Origin: Trifolium pratense
Lineage: Eukaryota; Streptophyta; Magnoliopsida; Fabales; Fabaceae
Assembly (NCBI RefSeq): GCF_020283565.1
Contig: NC_060063.1
Span: forward strand, 22,932,777-22,996,776
Length of the DNA: 64,000 bases
Direction of reading: 5' to 3'
Position numbers and translations under genes: made by a program. Below, piece after piece: positions 50,634 through 62,760 of the stretch. Numbering within the stretch: position 1 is the first letter of the stretch; each line of letters begins with the position of its first letter. The notes beneath the pieces are model-generated. The model made no database searches. It had not been told where the DNA came from and saw nothing but the letters and a program-made list of their open reading frames with translations.

Positions 50634-52744
50634 CTACAACTTGCTTCTTAGCATCATTGCCCACCGTCTAATTACATGGTAGAATCGAATAGCCCAATAA
50701 ATGAAGACGACAAATCCAATTGATAAGATAGTGATGTCAACAATATTGGTGTTGGAACCTGGGGATATATACCTCATAGAAACTAGATAATTCATGGAAA
50801 ACAAAACCACAGGACCGGACACCAGACCGCCTAGTACCCCACTTGGGGTCAGAATAAATATAGCTATAACTGATACAAGGAAGGAAAGAATATTTAAAAC
50901 TGAAAAAACGAAGAAATAAAAATTTGACATGACCGATTTCCCAGCATTTCCCAGATTAGAAATAGTAGAATTGGAGGAAGTGATGTTCACATTATTGTCA
51001 CTAGCATTAGCCTGATAAACCCCTCCTGGGGGACTTAGTGCTGATTGATAGACGGAAGTTGCAACAAGAGTCGCAACAATCAACCAAGTATTGCGTTGCT
51101 CCTCTGATATATTCATTCTTAGGGAACATGTAAAAATAACCAATTTGTCAATAATTGTGATATTTGATATTAGTTTATGTGCAAGTGTGGGAGCAGCGCG
51201 GACTCGTAAGCCAGGTTTTGCTCCAGCAGTCAGCAATTTACCCTTAATATCTTCATTGAATGCCATGTCTAATGCTGTTTTGTCCTCCAAATTCTTTGCA
51301 TTCAAATTTATTCTAGTCTCTAACAACAATCCAAGTGTGTGTGCTACCTAGTAATTAATGAACAAGAAATCGTTAGAAATCATTCCTATTGTCAACTAAA
51401 ATCTTGGTAGATAAGATTCAAGATCTTGTAGTTTGAACTTTAATGGGTTTATACCATAAAAGTTCATGAATTCAAAAAATGATGGAAGAGGTATACGTGG
51501 AATTTTCAAAAAATGAGTTAATTTTGATGTATCTCATTGACGTATCAAATGATTTCCGATTAATGTCATGTTCTATAGACATGATCTATGTTATAATATA
51601 TTTCAATCTAATGTTCAAATTCGTAAGACGATTATCCGGTAAAGAATTATCAAAGTTGTCACACCTTATGTCATTTGATCTTGACTCTAGTAGCTAAATT
51701 GAACATGTACTTGAAGTTGAGGGTACATGGTTCGATTCCCACAAAAGACAAAAACTCTACTAGAGAGGAGAGTAAAAAAGATCGTGACGTGGTCGTACTC
51801 AGATCGCCCACAATATACTTTATCATTATCATTAGGAGTGTTGATGTAGGTTGAAAAGTTTTATGCACATCTATGGTGCGCAATTCATCCCATTTACATT
51901 ATATGGTCCCCTACCAAACATTTACTTATGCTACCACAAACCTCAGTACTTTATGCAAAGGATTAATTTGGAGCTACAGAAGAAAATAATAGACTTAATT
52001 TAGTGAGATGAATTTTACTCTATTTTTTTCCTTCTAATTTCATATAAAATTAGCATGAAAAAAAGAGCGAAATAAAATCAAGAGAAACACAAACTAGTAT
52101 ATATCTTGATCAAAGGTTACCTGTGGCTCGAAATTCCTTTGCGCTAAAATGTGCAAAACGGTGTTGTCAGCCTCATCCTTCCGATTTAGTATTTTATAAT
52201 CGAACTTCCTGGCGCCTTTTTTGATAATTTTTCTAAGAATGCAAACAAGGAGATCAAGAGCCTGGTAGTTGTTATTTTTGACAGCAATATGCAATGCAGT
52301 CTCACCCTTCACCGTCAAGTCTTCGATAGATTCCGGACATTCAAGGAGAAATTTAGCTAAAAGATCAACATAATCTCCATTGTGACTTGCAAAATGAAGA
52401 GGAGTCAAACCTCCCTTCCCTTTCACTCTAACAAGGTCCTTGTTCATGTCAACAAAATACAACACCATTCTGTTTTGGTTTTCTTGCATAGCTAAGTGGA
52501 TTGGGCTAAATCCTTTCGGATTTAGCTTCGAAGCAAATGAAGGTTTCAAATTCATAATTTCATTGGCAAACTGGATTTGCCCCCTTGATGCAGCGATATG
52601 CAAAGGAGTTTCGACAAACTGTTTTGAATCTATAATATCCAAAATGGATGGGTTATCTTCAATTGCTTCATAAAGGAGGTTTATATTATCCTCATCACCT
52701 CCAAGTTTCAGTTTGTCACTTAAAATTGATAGGTGGACGTTCAT
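50634..52744 (-). CDS. Ankyrin-repeat membrane protein with PGG domain (ACD6-like family), two exons
   Basis: Minus strand. Exon 1 is 52744-52121 (ATG of MNVHLS; donor CAG/GTAACC) and exon 2 is 51347-50634 (acceptor CTAG; stop TAG); phase 0, 445 residues. Residues about 30-208 carry ankyrin repeats (ETPLHIAASRG, GFSPIHLAMQ, GLTPLHFASHNGD, GETALHIAVKNNN, DNTVLHILAQRN). After further repeat remnants (EDKTALDMAF) comes the PGG domain NTWLIVATLVATSVYQSALS and PPGG, followed by three or four hydrophobic segments. Family members are plant plasma-membrane or ER proteins, some tied to immunity. The frame is open further upstream but has no earlier ATG. Exons and splice sites look intact. Whether it is expressed, or is one of the many decaying family copies, cannot be told. 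Confidence 0.9.
51348..52120 (-). other. Intron of the ankyrin-PGG gene
   Basis: 773 bp, AT-rich, with GT..AG ends on the minus strand. A plus-strand GTACATGGTTCGATTCCC at about 51723 resembles a Pol III B box and may be a SINE trace. Confidence 0.7.
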
Positions 52745-52868
52745 GTTTGAAGCTCTCACTTTCGGTATGAAAATTTTGTTTGCTTCTATTGCTAATAAAT
52801 ATGGCTGGCTCTTCTTAATTCCCAAATTATTTTATACTCTCATATATTTTCTATTTTAACCCACCTAT

Positions 52869-52931
<63 letters not shown>

Positions 52932-53270
52932 GTTTTCTAACTTAGACCCTAGTTAGGTCTAAGTTAGCAAGGTGCACCTTTTCAATTGGACCAAAATACC
53001 CATTCTTTTTAATTAATTAACCAAACTACCCATGAATAGACGCGGATCCAGTGTCGCGCGCGTACTGAAGGACCATGGTTAAAGACCGTTGATTTCCATC
53101 AGACAGCCAAGATCTGATCTCATCAAGACTGTCTGATCAATCCGACAGCCCAGATCATCCTGATCCATCAGATTCCAGCGCGTGCGCCACACTGGATTAC
53201 ACCCTGGAGAGAGAAAAATTTGCTTTTTAAAAGTAGGACACGTGTCGCTGTCTGATTGGCTGGGCGTGAT
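52745..53270. other. Upstream region of the ankyrin gene and left flank of A'
   Basis: It holds a (TA)n run (52872-52928), then a repeat-type sequence (ACTTAGACCCTAGTTAGGTC) and a less AT-rich patch at 53038-53270 (CGCGCGCG, CACGTGTCG). No gene recognised. Confidence 0.4.
52872..52928. repeat. (AT)n microsatellite
   Basis: About 57 bp of AT dinucleotides upstream of the ankyrin gene. Confidence 0.95.
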
Positions 53271-56200
53271 TTATGATACTCAATTTCTTCATCATAGCAC
53301 GTGATGTCTTTGTACTGAATTCTGAAATTTATTGGCCTTGGATCTTAATCTCAATCAGTTCAGTACAGGGTACCCTGTCATTGTACTGTGAGTGTCAAGT
53401 TACAAGTTTTGCATATGCGTATATGGTAAATTTCACAATTTTTACCATGTACTATTTTTAGTAGTAGATACTAGTGGTATGGAGTAAAAGAAAAGAAGAA
53501 AAAAAATAGTAGATGGTACATAAAGTTACACTAAACACGGCACTGGTTAAAAAATACTAGATGGTACATAAAGTTTGTCATAGTAATATTGGTGATTGAA
53601 ATATAGGTGATATTATTTATTTATATATCTAATATATCGAGATTTTTAGTAAAAATGTGGTATTAATTTTTTTAACCCAATTTATTGATCTTTTAAGACA
53701 TTCTTCATGTATCAACAAGACACTTATAGGTGTGTCTGACACTAAACATTTATAAACGTCGATGTTATATATAGGACATCTCAAAAATAGAAATTTACAA
53801 AAATATGACTTATTTAATAACAATTTAAAGAAAATAAAAAAAACAAATATAAGTGTTATAAAACTCAACTAATATTAATTTTCTTTTGTTTTATCAAACT
53901 ACCATCAATCAATGTAAAATTTCGCAGTCCCTCATAAAATAATGATGGCATGAAATGAAACATCAAATTTTGACGGATAAAATTTATTTTTAATTTAAAT
54001 ACTAACCACTCATCTATAAGCTCCGCTAAATTTAACTTATCACTTATCTATTATTTTTTACCAAACAAAACCTTATAACCGAGAGGTTTTCATTCTGGTT
54101 AAAAATTGATGTATGTTATTTATGAAATAGTAAATTATAGTACTTGGTGAATTGGTACAAGGTAACTCCACTCTACTTTCTCTGTTATAAAGCATTGCCG
54201 AAAGCGCCAAAAACAAAAAAACATGCTTATTCGACACAATACAATGGACCCATGTGGCATGTTACCCCCACTTTGTACAACACTGATTATATTTGACATC
54301 ACCCCCCCCCCCTTCTTTACTTTTACAACCCCACTCACTTTTACATCTTTCTTCCTCTGTCAGCCCCAAAAAACTTCACTGGAAAAACTGACCTCAAAAC
54401 AATGGAGTTGCTGTCTCTGTATTTTTGTATAAAATTATTGTACTTTTGTTAAAAAAAAATTATTGTACTCCTACATTAATTAAAATTATTGTACTCCTAA
54501 AATATTGAAAGTAATTTTTTATTAAGTAGTCTAATTGTTAGAGATTTCATCCTTCAGATGAATAAGTAAAGTGTTGAGTTTTCGAACCACAACTTCAGCA
54601 TATATAATACGATGTCTTTATCAACTGAGTTAACCTCACAGAAGCATATTAAAAATAAGTAATTTGTTTAGAAATAAATTATTTATCTCTTTTAAAAAAT
54701 TAACAACATTGTTTATTGATTAATTAAATAGAATTGCATGTAATTAATATAGTGTGACGTAAATAATACTCCCTCCGGTCCTTTTAATTCTTTATCATAT
54801 ATATTAGATTAGCCTTCACACAACATCATAAGAACTAGTATCCAGACCCGTGTTAAACACGAGTAAAAATACGTTTTAGATTTATTGACTTGTAAAAAAT
54901 ATATTTTAGTATATTCTACTTTAAACTAAACAAATTAAAATTTTAATCGCTATTGAAAAATAATTAATAACAACTACATAAACTATTACAATCTTATATA
55001 ATTTAATCATTAAAATAACACGCTGTAATAAAAACTAATTGTAAAATTTATATATAGTGTTATAGACTTTCTTAGGGAAGATTACTATACAAATAAAAGG
55101 GATCAAACATGATGCGAGGGTTTAAATCAAGATTGACATTATAGGCATTCAACCATCAAAACAATGTAATTTAACTTTATTTAACATCTGGTTAATTGTA
55201 ATTTTCTTAGCCTTGAAAACTCTATTATTCCGTTCATTTCACATAACTCAAATAAGCTCGCAATTCTCCATAAGAATGAATAAACTGAACAAAATGATTA
55301 TTCCAAAAACAACATCATTAGTACTATTATTTCAACTAAAAAAACATCATTAGTACCAGTATCTTTTATCTTTTACAAGTAAAATGAATGTTGAGTTGCT
55401 CACAATCAAGTATTTTAATGATGTGACACTCTACAAGAAAAGTTTACAATCTCTATCCTAAAAGGACATATTAATACTATCCAAAAAGAATATCACATAG
55501 TCTAAAATTCACTACTTTAATAGTTAACACTAATTGTTTCAGCCTCCTCTCCTTCGTTTTCATCATCAAGAAACAACATATAAGGAGCGTGTATGGTATT
55601 TTTTATTAAAAAAAATCAATCACTCGATATACTTTTTCAATGTCAAATACGTATCTGACATGATACTTTAACAATTTTAAAATATTGGTCCTTCCTAAGT
55701 AAGGGCATTGAATAATTGATCTTAATGGTTCACATGCACTACCACATGGGGCAATGGTGGTCTGATAAAGCTTGACACTTATTTTTTATGTCTTCAAGCT
55801 AAGACAAGAACTACCTCTCCTTTTCGGTGGAAGATAGGGCCAGTTAAATTAAGGCACACGAGTGTCTTAGTTTCATCACTATCAATTTACTCAATACATG
55901 TGCCTCTTATCTTCACCCATAGTATTAGAATCAGAGAGATTTAATGGTTTGAAAAAGAAAGAAAGAAAGGGTTTGTTTGTGTAAATTATTTAAAATCAGA
56001 AACATTTAATGGTTGAAATAAAGGACCACATAAAAAAAGTTGTACATGTGTTGGTAAGTGACTTTAAAGTTTATCACATGATGATGGTACCTTTCATTTA
56101 TTTCAAAATTTTGTGTAACGGGTGACAAGAATTATTCATTAGCTCCCATGTGGTTTATTCAATCCTTCTTTTTGCATATAATTAAAAGGGTGTTACAATT

Positions 56201-59041
56201 GGGGATTCTAGATCGTTGAATATTCAATGTGTCGATTTAGTGAGATTTCCTTCTCTCAGCCCAATAGTGGTATAGGAGTCTCGCTGAGGGAACAATATGT
56301 GAGTGGCGATGGATCATGAATACGGAGATACTTACATTTGAGGGGAGATTTGGAAATCTATCAAGTGTGAGTTATGTGTTACATTGGTTGGAAGAATTGA
56401 GGTTGAAGACTTTATAAGTAAGAGGACTCTCATAAATCTAATGTTTTAAGATTTAGGGTGAAAGTGTGGTGTTAAAACTCACTTGTAAGGTTGCTCAATG
56501 TGCTAATTCAATCCAGTAAAGCTCCCCACTATGGTCTAACATTTTCAAAGTGAGGTTACTAATTTCTATACTTTTGGTGAATGAGATTGAATTCATCTCT
56601 CGGACATGGTTTATTGGAAGATTAGGTCGTAAATATTGCTTTGCGAATTTTTCCGCTTTATATTGTATTCAAAGTATTCGAGGATGTGTTGCCTTTAGGA
56701 TCAGTACTCTTTGTACTCTTTTTATTAATACCTTGGTTGAGATGTTTAAACTAAATTTTAAAAAGAGGACTAAATTCATGAGCTGGTAAAAGTAAGAGGT
56801 CACAATTACAACTAAGCAAAATAAATATAAACAAAATGGATAGTTTTTTTTTTAGTTTGTAAATAAAGTGACAAGCACAACTAAAATTTATACACAACTA
56901 TGAGTTATCATATTCGCTTATAAAAAAAAAAGTTATCATATTCGAACTCTAATAAAAGTGTCCATCATAATAATATGAGTTTTTACCGGTTAAATAGAAC
57001 TTATAGAATAATTAAATGAAATTTATATTAGTTGAACTTATCCAACACGATACAAATGTAAATGAAATCCATGAAAGGACACAAGTGATATTATGGCCAT
57101 TAGTCAATGTGGTTTTTGCTTAATGAAAACACCTAACACAAAAATGCATGTGCATGATTTACATAAGAAACAAATTGGTGAAAGGGAAAAGTGATTAATA
57201 AAAAATGAACAATTTTATTCTCTTTATTCATTTCATTTGCATGCGTTTGCTTCTAATTTCAGAAAAGTTTGTTCTGACAAAGATATATTCTACTAGTAGA
57301 GTAATATATTTATTTATTTATTTACCCATGAAATGGACCAATTGATAGTTTCTTCCATATTCTACCTAGGAATTCTATGGGTATATATTAGTATCCTTTT
57401 TAAGCTATGATCAACAAGTTCTGTGTGATAAAGCTGTAAGGAAAAGGACAAGGGACTTTGGCACGTTGTAATGGAACTTATATATGAAAAGCAATTATAT
57501 TCCAATTTGTCGCAGGCCACATAAATATTTGTTTGAGACGAAAGGAACCTCATTAAGCAATATATTTTATTTATTTAATTAAAGTTTCAACAAATTCTCT
57601 TTCAATGAATTTGTCAATAATTGAAAAAATAAAATAAATTGATTTTTTTATATAATAAAAATGAATTGACATTTAAATGAACCGTGGGTAAAAAAATTAT
57701 GAGACACAAGCGGCGTAGGTAAAAAAAAAAAAAAAACCAAAAGCTTGAAAACTCAATATATATTTTTTGAGATGGTTTTATTCATTTCGGATTGATGCAA
57801 CTAAGAAGAGTCCATGATATTAATAATATTAATTAACTTATTTGTTGTTTACATGTTTAAAAAAAAAAAAAAAAAAAAATTTTGAGAAAATGTGATTGAT
57901 GTGTCACATTTTATGTTATAGATGGTGTATAATTAAATGGTGATGTCGTGAATTCAATGTCATGTGGTGTTCAACTAATCCTATGCATGTTGTGTTAGGT
58001 AATCCATCTTATGCATGACTAATTACCAAATTCCTTTACCAAAACCAAAATCCATTTTTGCTAGCCATGTCCAAGGTGTCTACATTAATTAATGAATGTT
58101 ATATTTGCAAAAAATTTATTATCTCAAAATAAGTGAAATGAAGTAAAGAAAATGGTTTACCTATAAACAACTGAAATTGTAAAATAAAACTAAATTTTTA
58201 TTTTACAAAATTTTAGAACATAAAATAAAAACTATCCTAATCGGGCCAAAATAATTTTTTGTTAGCTGAGCACCATATAAATTTTGAAATCTAGGTCATC
58301 AATCATATTGTTCGGTGCTTTTTTCATAATCATATATCCAGCTACTTCAAATAAAACTAAATTTCATGACTTCTTTTTATGGCATATACTCCCTCTCTCT
58401 CATATTATAAAAGAAAAATAATCGATGACAGTCAATTATATGATGTTTTTAGTAGTAATTTAGGGTAGTTTTAATAGCAATTGAAGGCCAAAAGCAAGCA
58501 AATACCTGAAAAAGTGAAGTTAATTACTTGGCACAGAAGCAAGAAAAGTGAAAAAAAACATAAAAAAAAGGGGCAAAAACATAATAAACAGTGCAAGTCA
58601 TCGTACCTACGATGAGATCCAAGACGGCGCGATGAGAAGGCGGGTTAAATTGAAGAAAATCTGCAACAAATCTTTTTCATCGTACCACGATGACTTGTCA
58701 TTGTGGCATGATAAATGCGGTTGAAGAAAAACAGAAAATCAAGAGAAGATCTTCCATTGTACCACAATATGATCCATCGTGGCCACGGTGAGACAAAATT
58801 ACACGCCATCGTGGTCACGATGGGTGCGCAGAAAAAACCCTAATTCAGCTTAAAAACTATAAATAGAGTCATCCTCCTTCACTATTATTGATTCCAAAAT
58901 ATTGAGAGTTATTCAATATTCACTCTAGAGTTAGGAGAACTCTAAGGAGGAGGTAAGGAGGGCCAAGGAACTCCAAGGCCAATAAGGTTCTTTTCTTTAT
59001 TGTCTTTATAATTTATTTTTCCTAGGTTAGGTCGAGTAGAT
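53271..59041 (+). repeat. Segmental duplication copy A'
   Basis: A direct copy of 13988-19885. It ends inside the same LTR-like fragment, at GTCGAGTAGAT, where a copia LTR begins. No gene inside. Confidence 0.9.
54835..54862 (-). mobile_element. Helitron-like 3' terminus (minus strand) in A'
   Basis: CTAG at 54835-54838 with a hairpin CTCGTGTTTAACACGGG read on the minus strand, better preserved than its partner at 15772. Confidence 0.45.
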
Positions 59042-59042
59042 T

Positions 59043-61616
59043 TGTTGAGGCAAAATCCATTTTAGTGTTTTAATGACAACAAACCTTATGAAATAAATGT
59101 TAAGTTTTATGAATGGTGATCTACTGATGTTTGCACTTGAGTTTTTGTTGAAAGATAGGTAATGACAAAAGTGGACAATCTAGAAGCCACTCACATCAAC
59201 AAGTGCATTTTGTATACTCAAGCAATGAGAGAATCGGAGTAGCATCAGATGATCATAACAATAGCATCACAAGCTTCATGAAGATTTTTAAAGGATGTTG
59301 TTTGGATCATAAGAGGTTTCATTTGAAGATTCAAACAAGAAAGCAAGTTTCATGGTTAATAGTCTTCCTCATCACCACAAGGTTCACAATGAGCTTAAAG
59401 ATTCAAGGAAGAATATGAAGATCATAGTTGATGGAAATACTTGCATCACAAGCTACACAAGAACATATTTGATGTTATCATGTCAAAACTCACATTGAGT
59501 TTTGTTACATGCTTTGAGGATTTACTACTACAATTAACATCAATGGAAATGATGCATATGTTGAAGATCTTCAAAACCTACTCAAAGTTTCATCTTAGCT
59601 TCTCAAGACAAGAATGATCTAAGAATGATTTTCCATGAATTTACAAAGGAGCTTATGCACTACAAGGCATAAAAGTTTTAATCATTGTCTAAGCTAGAAA
59701 ATGATAATCCTCATGATGAGTACTCCCACGCCTCCACTAAAAGCATCTCAAAGTACTCAATGAACAAGTAACAATGTGTGCAAAACATCAAGAGGAATTG
59801 TGGAAAGTTTTGCAGCAACATGAAGATCCCTCTTTAAGAAAATCTTGAGATACTGTTTTAAGAATGATCTGAGAACATTCTTAACAGACAGACTGCAGTT
59901 TTGAATATAAGCATGTTTTGGTATAAGTGCTTTTTGATCTTTGAAGTCAACTAAGGACAAAACAAAGAAGCACTTTACAATAGATTTATGGACCAAATCT
60001 CTACAGGATATAATCTCTTTTGGGATCAACAACAAATTGATGGAAATTAAGTATATGCTTTCCTAGTCATAATTCATGCAATGGATTATGAGTTTGATCT
60101 TTCATGATCTTTTATGGTATTGATCAACCAATGGAAATATCTGATCATATATCATAGGCCAATCAGATTGCATCAACACGGTTTGATCTATGAGTTGTGA
60201 TGTACTTGCAAAAGGACTATGTTGGAACATTCTTCAATGATGTTGTCATACAATTACATTTTTGTCTCACATGCCATGGTACTATTCCAGCTGTTTTATT
60301 CTCAAGCTAAGCCTATTTCTGAAGTGTCCTTAAGGCTAGTAAACAGCTGCATATCACAAAGGAAATAGAGATGAAGCTTCATCACACTTGTTAATGCAGT
60401 CAAGACTAGTTCAAGACTGATTCAAGAACGTTCCTGCACACAGTTTTGCAAAACCACCTCCAACTGTCATGAGTCCTTTTACTGAGGTTCCAAACGGCTA
60501 TATCTGACCTCTGACATTGGAAGAAAGCAGGAAACAACTCATTTGTACTTGCCAACAGCTCACACTTCTTTGGCTCTTGTGGATCAAAACAAAATTTAGT
60601 TCAAGACTGTTTCAAGAATGAGCAGAGAATCTGGCAATTTTGCAGCAGCTGTCTAAAGCATCTTTGGCAATGAGTAACAATTATAATTTGCTCTCTAACT
60701 GATATGCTTGAAGGCCAAGACTCACACATAAGGTTGCATCTATAAAAGGCATGCTAATCCAAGAGAAAGAGCAAGAGTTCAAGCTACAAATCATCAATTA
60801 CTTGTTTTTGTCTACAAGTCCTAAAACTCTTCTTTCATCACTCAAACTCAGGCTCTTCATTCACATCATACTTATGAGTTTATTGAGTGTTTCTATTTGC
60901 TTCTCAAACAACCTTTGAGTTTCTACAAGCAATTTTCTCAAGAGACCACTTTTTAACATAACCCACTTTTAAGTGGTTATATCTTTGTCTCTCAATTTTA
61001 CCACTCACACTCCAGCTCTCTATCAACCTATTGGATCACAATATTACTGAGTGTATTTTGTATAAGCTTCTCAAACTAGTTTTGAGTTTTTGTATAAGCT
61101 TAGATCCAGAACAACTTCCCTTTGTAAAAAGAAGATTGGCTCAAGTCAATACGTAACTATTGATTGAGTGACACCTCTGTAAGACTGAGGTAGATCAAGC
61201 TTGTAGGGATTGGAGGTTTCTGATCGTGGTTTAGATCAAAGAAGATTTGTATTTGAGATCGGTAGTATCTCGAGATCATAGTGGAAAACTCACAGGCGTG
61301 GGGACTGGACTAGCCCAGGATTTGGGTGAACCAGTATAATTTTTGTGTGTGAATCTCTCTTACCTTTAACTATTTATTTACTGCAAACACACATCACACA
61401 AACCACTTAATCTACATTCACTTTGAATTCTCACGCAGCAGAGAACATTCTCAGAACAAGCTCACGCAGCAGAGAACATTCTCAGAACAAGCTGTTTTAC
61501 ATTCCACTAACATTTATCCAAGTATACACTTGAGATTATTTTGTAGAGTGCAGGATTAATTTTAAAAGGGTCACAATTCAAACCCCCCCTTTCTTGTGAC
61601 TATTTCTTCCACTTCA
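59043..61616 (+). mobile_element. 5' LTR of a SIRE/Maximus-like Ty1/copia element
   Basis: It starts TGTTGAGGCAAAATCC and ends CACTTCA, just before the initiator-Met primer-type site TTGGCATCAGAGC (61618-61630). At about 2.57 kb it is long, as in the SIRE/Maximus lineage. TATAAAAG at 60741-60748 marks the promoter. U5 contains a perfect 31-bp tandem duplication (61431-61461 and 61462-61492). Short ORFs inside are chance. Confidence 0.75.
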
Positions 61617-61617
61617 A

Positions 61618-61630
61618 TTGGCATCAGAGC
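61618..61630 (+). other. Retrotransposon primer-binding site
   Basis: TTGGCATCAGAGC matches the plant TGGTATCAGAGC site (one change), complementary to the 3' end of initiator tRNA-Met. Confidence 0.8.
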
Positions 61631-61639
61631 TCTGGCTCT

Positions 61640-62760
61640 AAGGTTTGAGCACTTAACAGTGTTAAAGAAAAAGATTCAGGAAGAAGTGATGTCAAAACCT
61701 GCAAATCAAAGTGCATGCCGTAAGTGCAAAAAGAAGGGACATTCCAAAACAAAATGTTCTCAAAACAAGAAAATGCAAAGAGTGCTCGCTTCCAAGAAGA
61801 AATTCATGATGACAACAAAAGGTGACTTTGATGATTCAAAAATAGAACAAAAAGGCAGCACATGTCTAATGGTAAATAAAGAGGTAACAAATTCTAAACC
61901 TTGTTCTTTATGTATTGAAAGAGAAGTTGAATTTAATAGTCTTCTAAATGACTCAAACTCTCTATCTCAAAAGTGTACTTTTCTAGAAAATCAACTATTT
62001 GAGATGAAGAAAGAAAATGAGAAATTACAAATCTTGAATGATAAATATTTTAAAACTATTCAAGAATTGCAGTACTCTCATCTTAAATTGTTTGAGCAAC
62101 AAAAGATTTTCAATGAGAAACAAATCACTTATCATTTTCCAAAACATTCTACAATTCATGAAGAGGATGTTGTTTTAAAAGAAAATGTTTCAGATTTGGA
62201 AAATGACATAACAGGTTGTGTAAAATCTATAGAAAGTAGTAATTTTTGACAAAACTAATTTAGGTTGTAGAACTTTTCAAAGACAAAAGTCACATGAGAA
62301 TTTTTTTGATCCTCATAAAGATAAAAAAATACAAAGATACAAATGCTCATACTGTTACAAATATGGTCATATTGAATTCTTTTGTTTTAAGAAAAAATTC
62401 AAAAGAAAAGAACATTCTCATCAGAAACGAGAACAGTCTCAGAATGTTCTGAAAATGCATTCCAAATCTTCCTATAAGAGATCAACTTATTATCATAAGA
62501 AGAAATCTTATAAGAGGAACAACACTAACCTCCAAGGACCCAAATCACTATGGGTACCAAAATCATTATTAACTTGTGTTGCAGGAATGTCTTTAAGCAA
62601 TCAAGAAAAAGCCTTGAGGCTTTGGAAATTGATGCTCAAGGAATATGATTTTAAGACAATATTTCCTCACATTTAAAAAAGGAGGAATGGTGAATTTGCA
62701 ACCTTTGAAATCATTGACAAAAATCAAACCAAAGGTACATGTATCATGAGTAAAATGATT
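61640..62760 (+). pseudogene. Decayed copia gag and start of pol
   Basis: The first ATG in the main frame is 61689, giving 186 residues to the stop at 62247-62249. A zinc knuckle C-x2-C-x4-H-x4-C (CRKCKKKGHSKTKC) comes early, followed by a coiled coil (NQLFEMKKENEKLQILNDKY). The roughly 200-residue N-terminal part usual in this lineage is missing, so the gag has an internal deletion. After the stop, other frames carry a second knuckle CSYCYKYGHIEFFC (62343-62384) and GPKSLWVPKS...CVAGMSLS (about 62540-62600), a region normally just before the protease. Protease, integrase and reverse transcriptase are not recognisable before the window ends. Confidence 0.75.

Noticed and set aside
51723..51740. 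GTACATGGTTCGATTCCC as a tRNA T-arm
   Set aside because: No acceptor, D or anticodon stems can be drawn around it; at most a SINE trace.
59203..60035. Open frames in the copia LTR
   Set aside because: They lie in U3 between the LTR start and its TATA box and have no domain.
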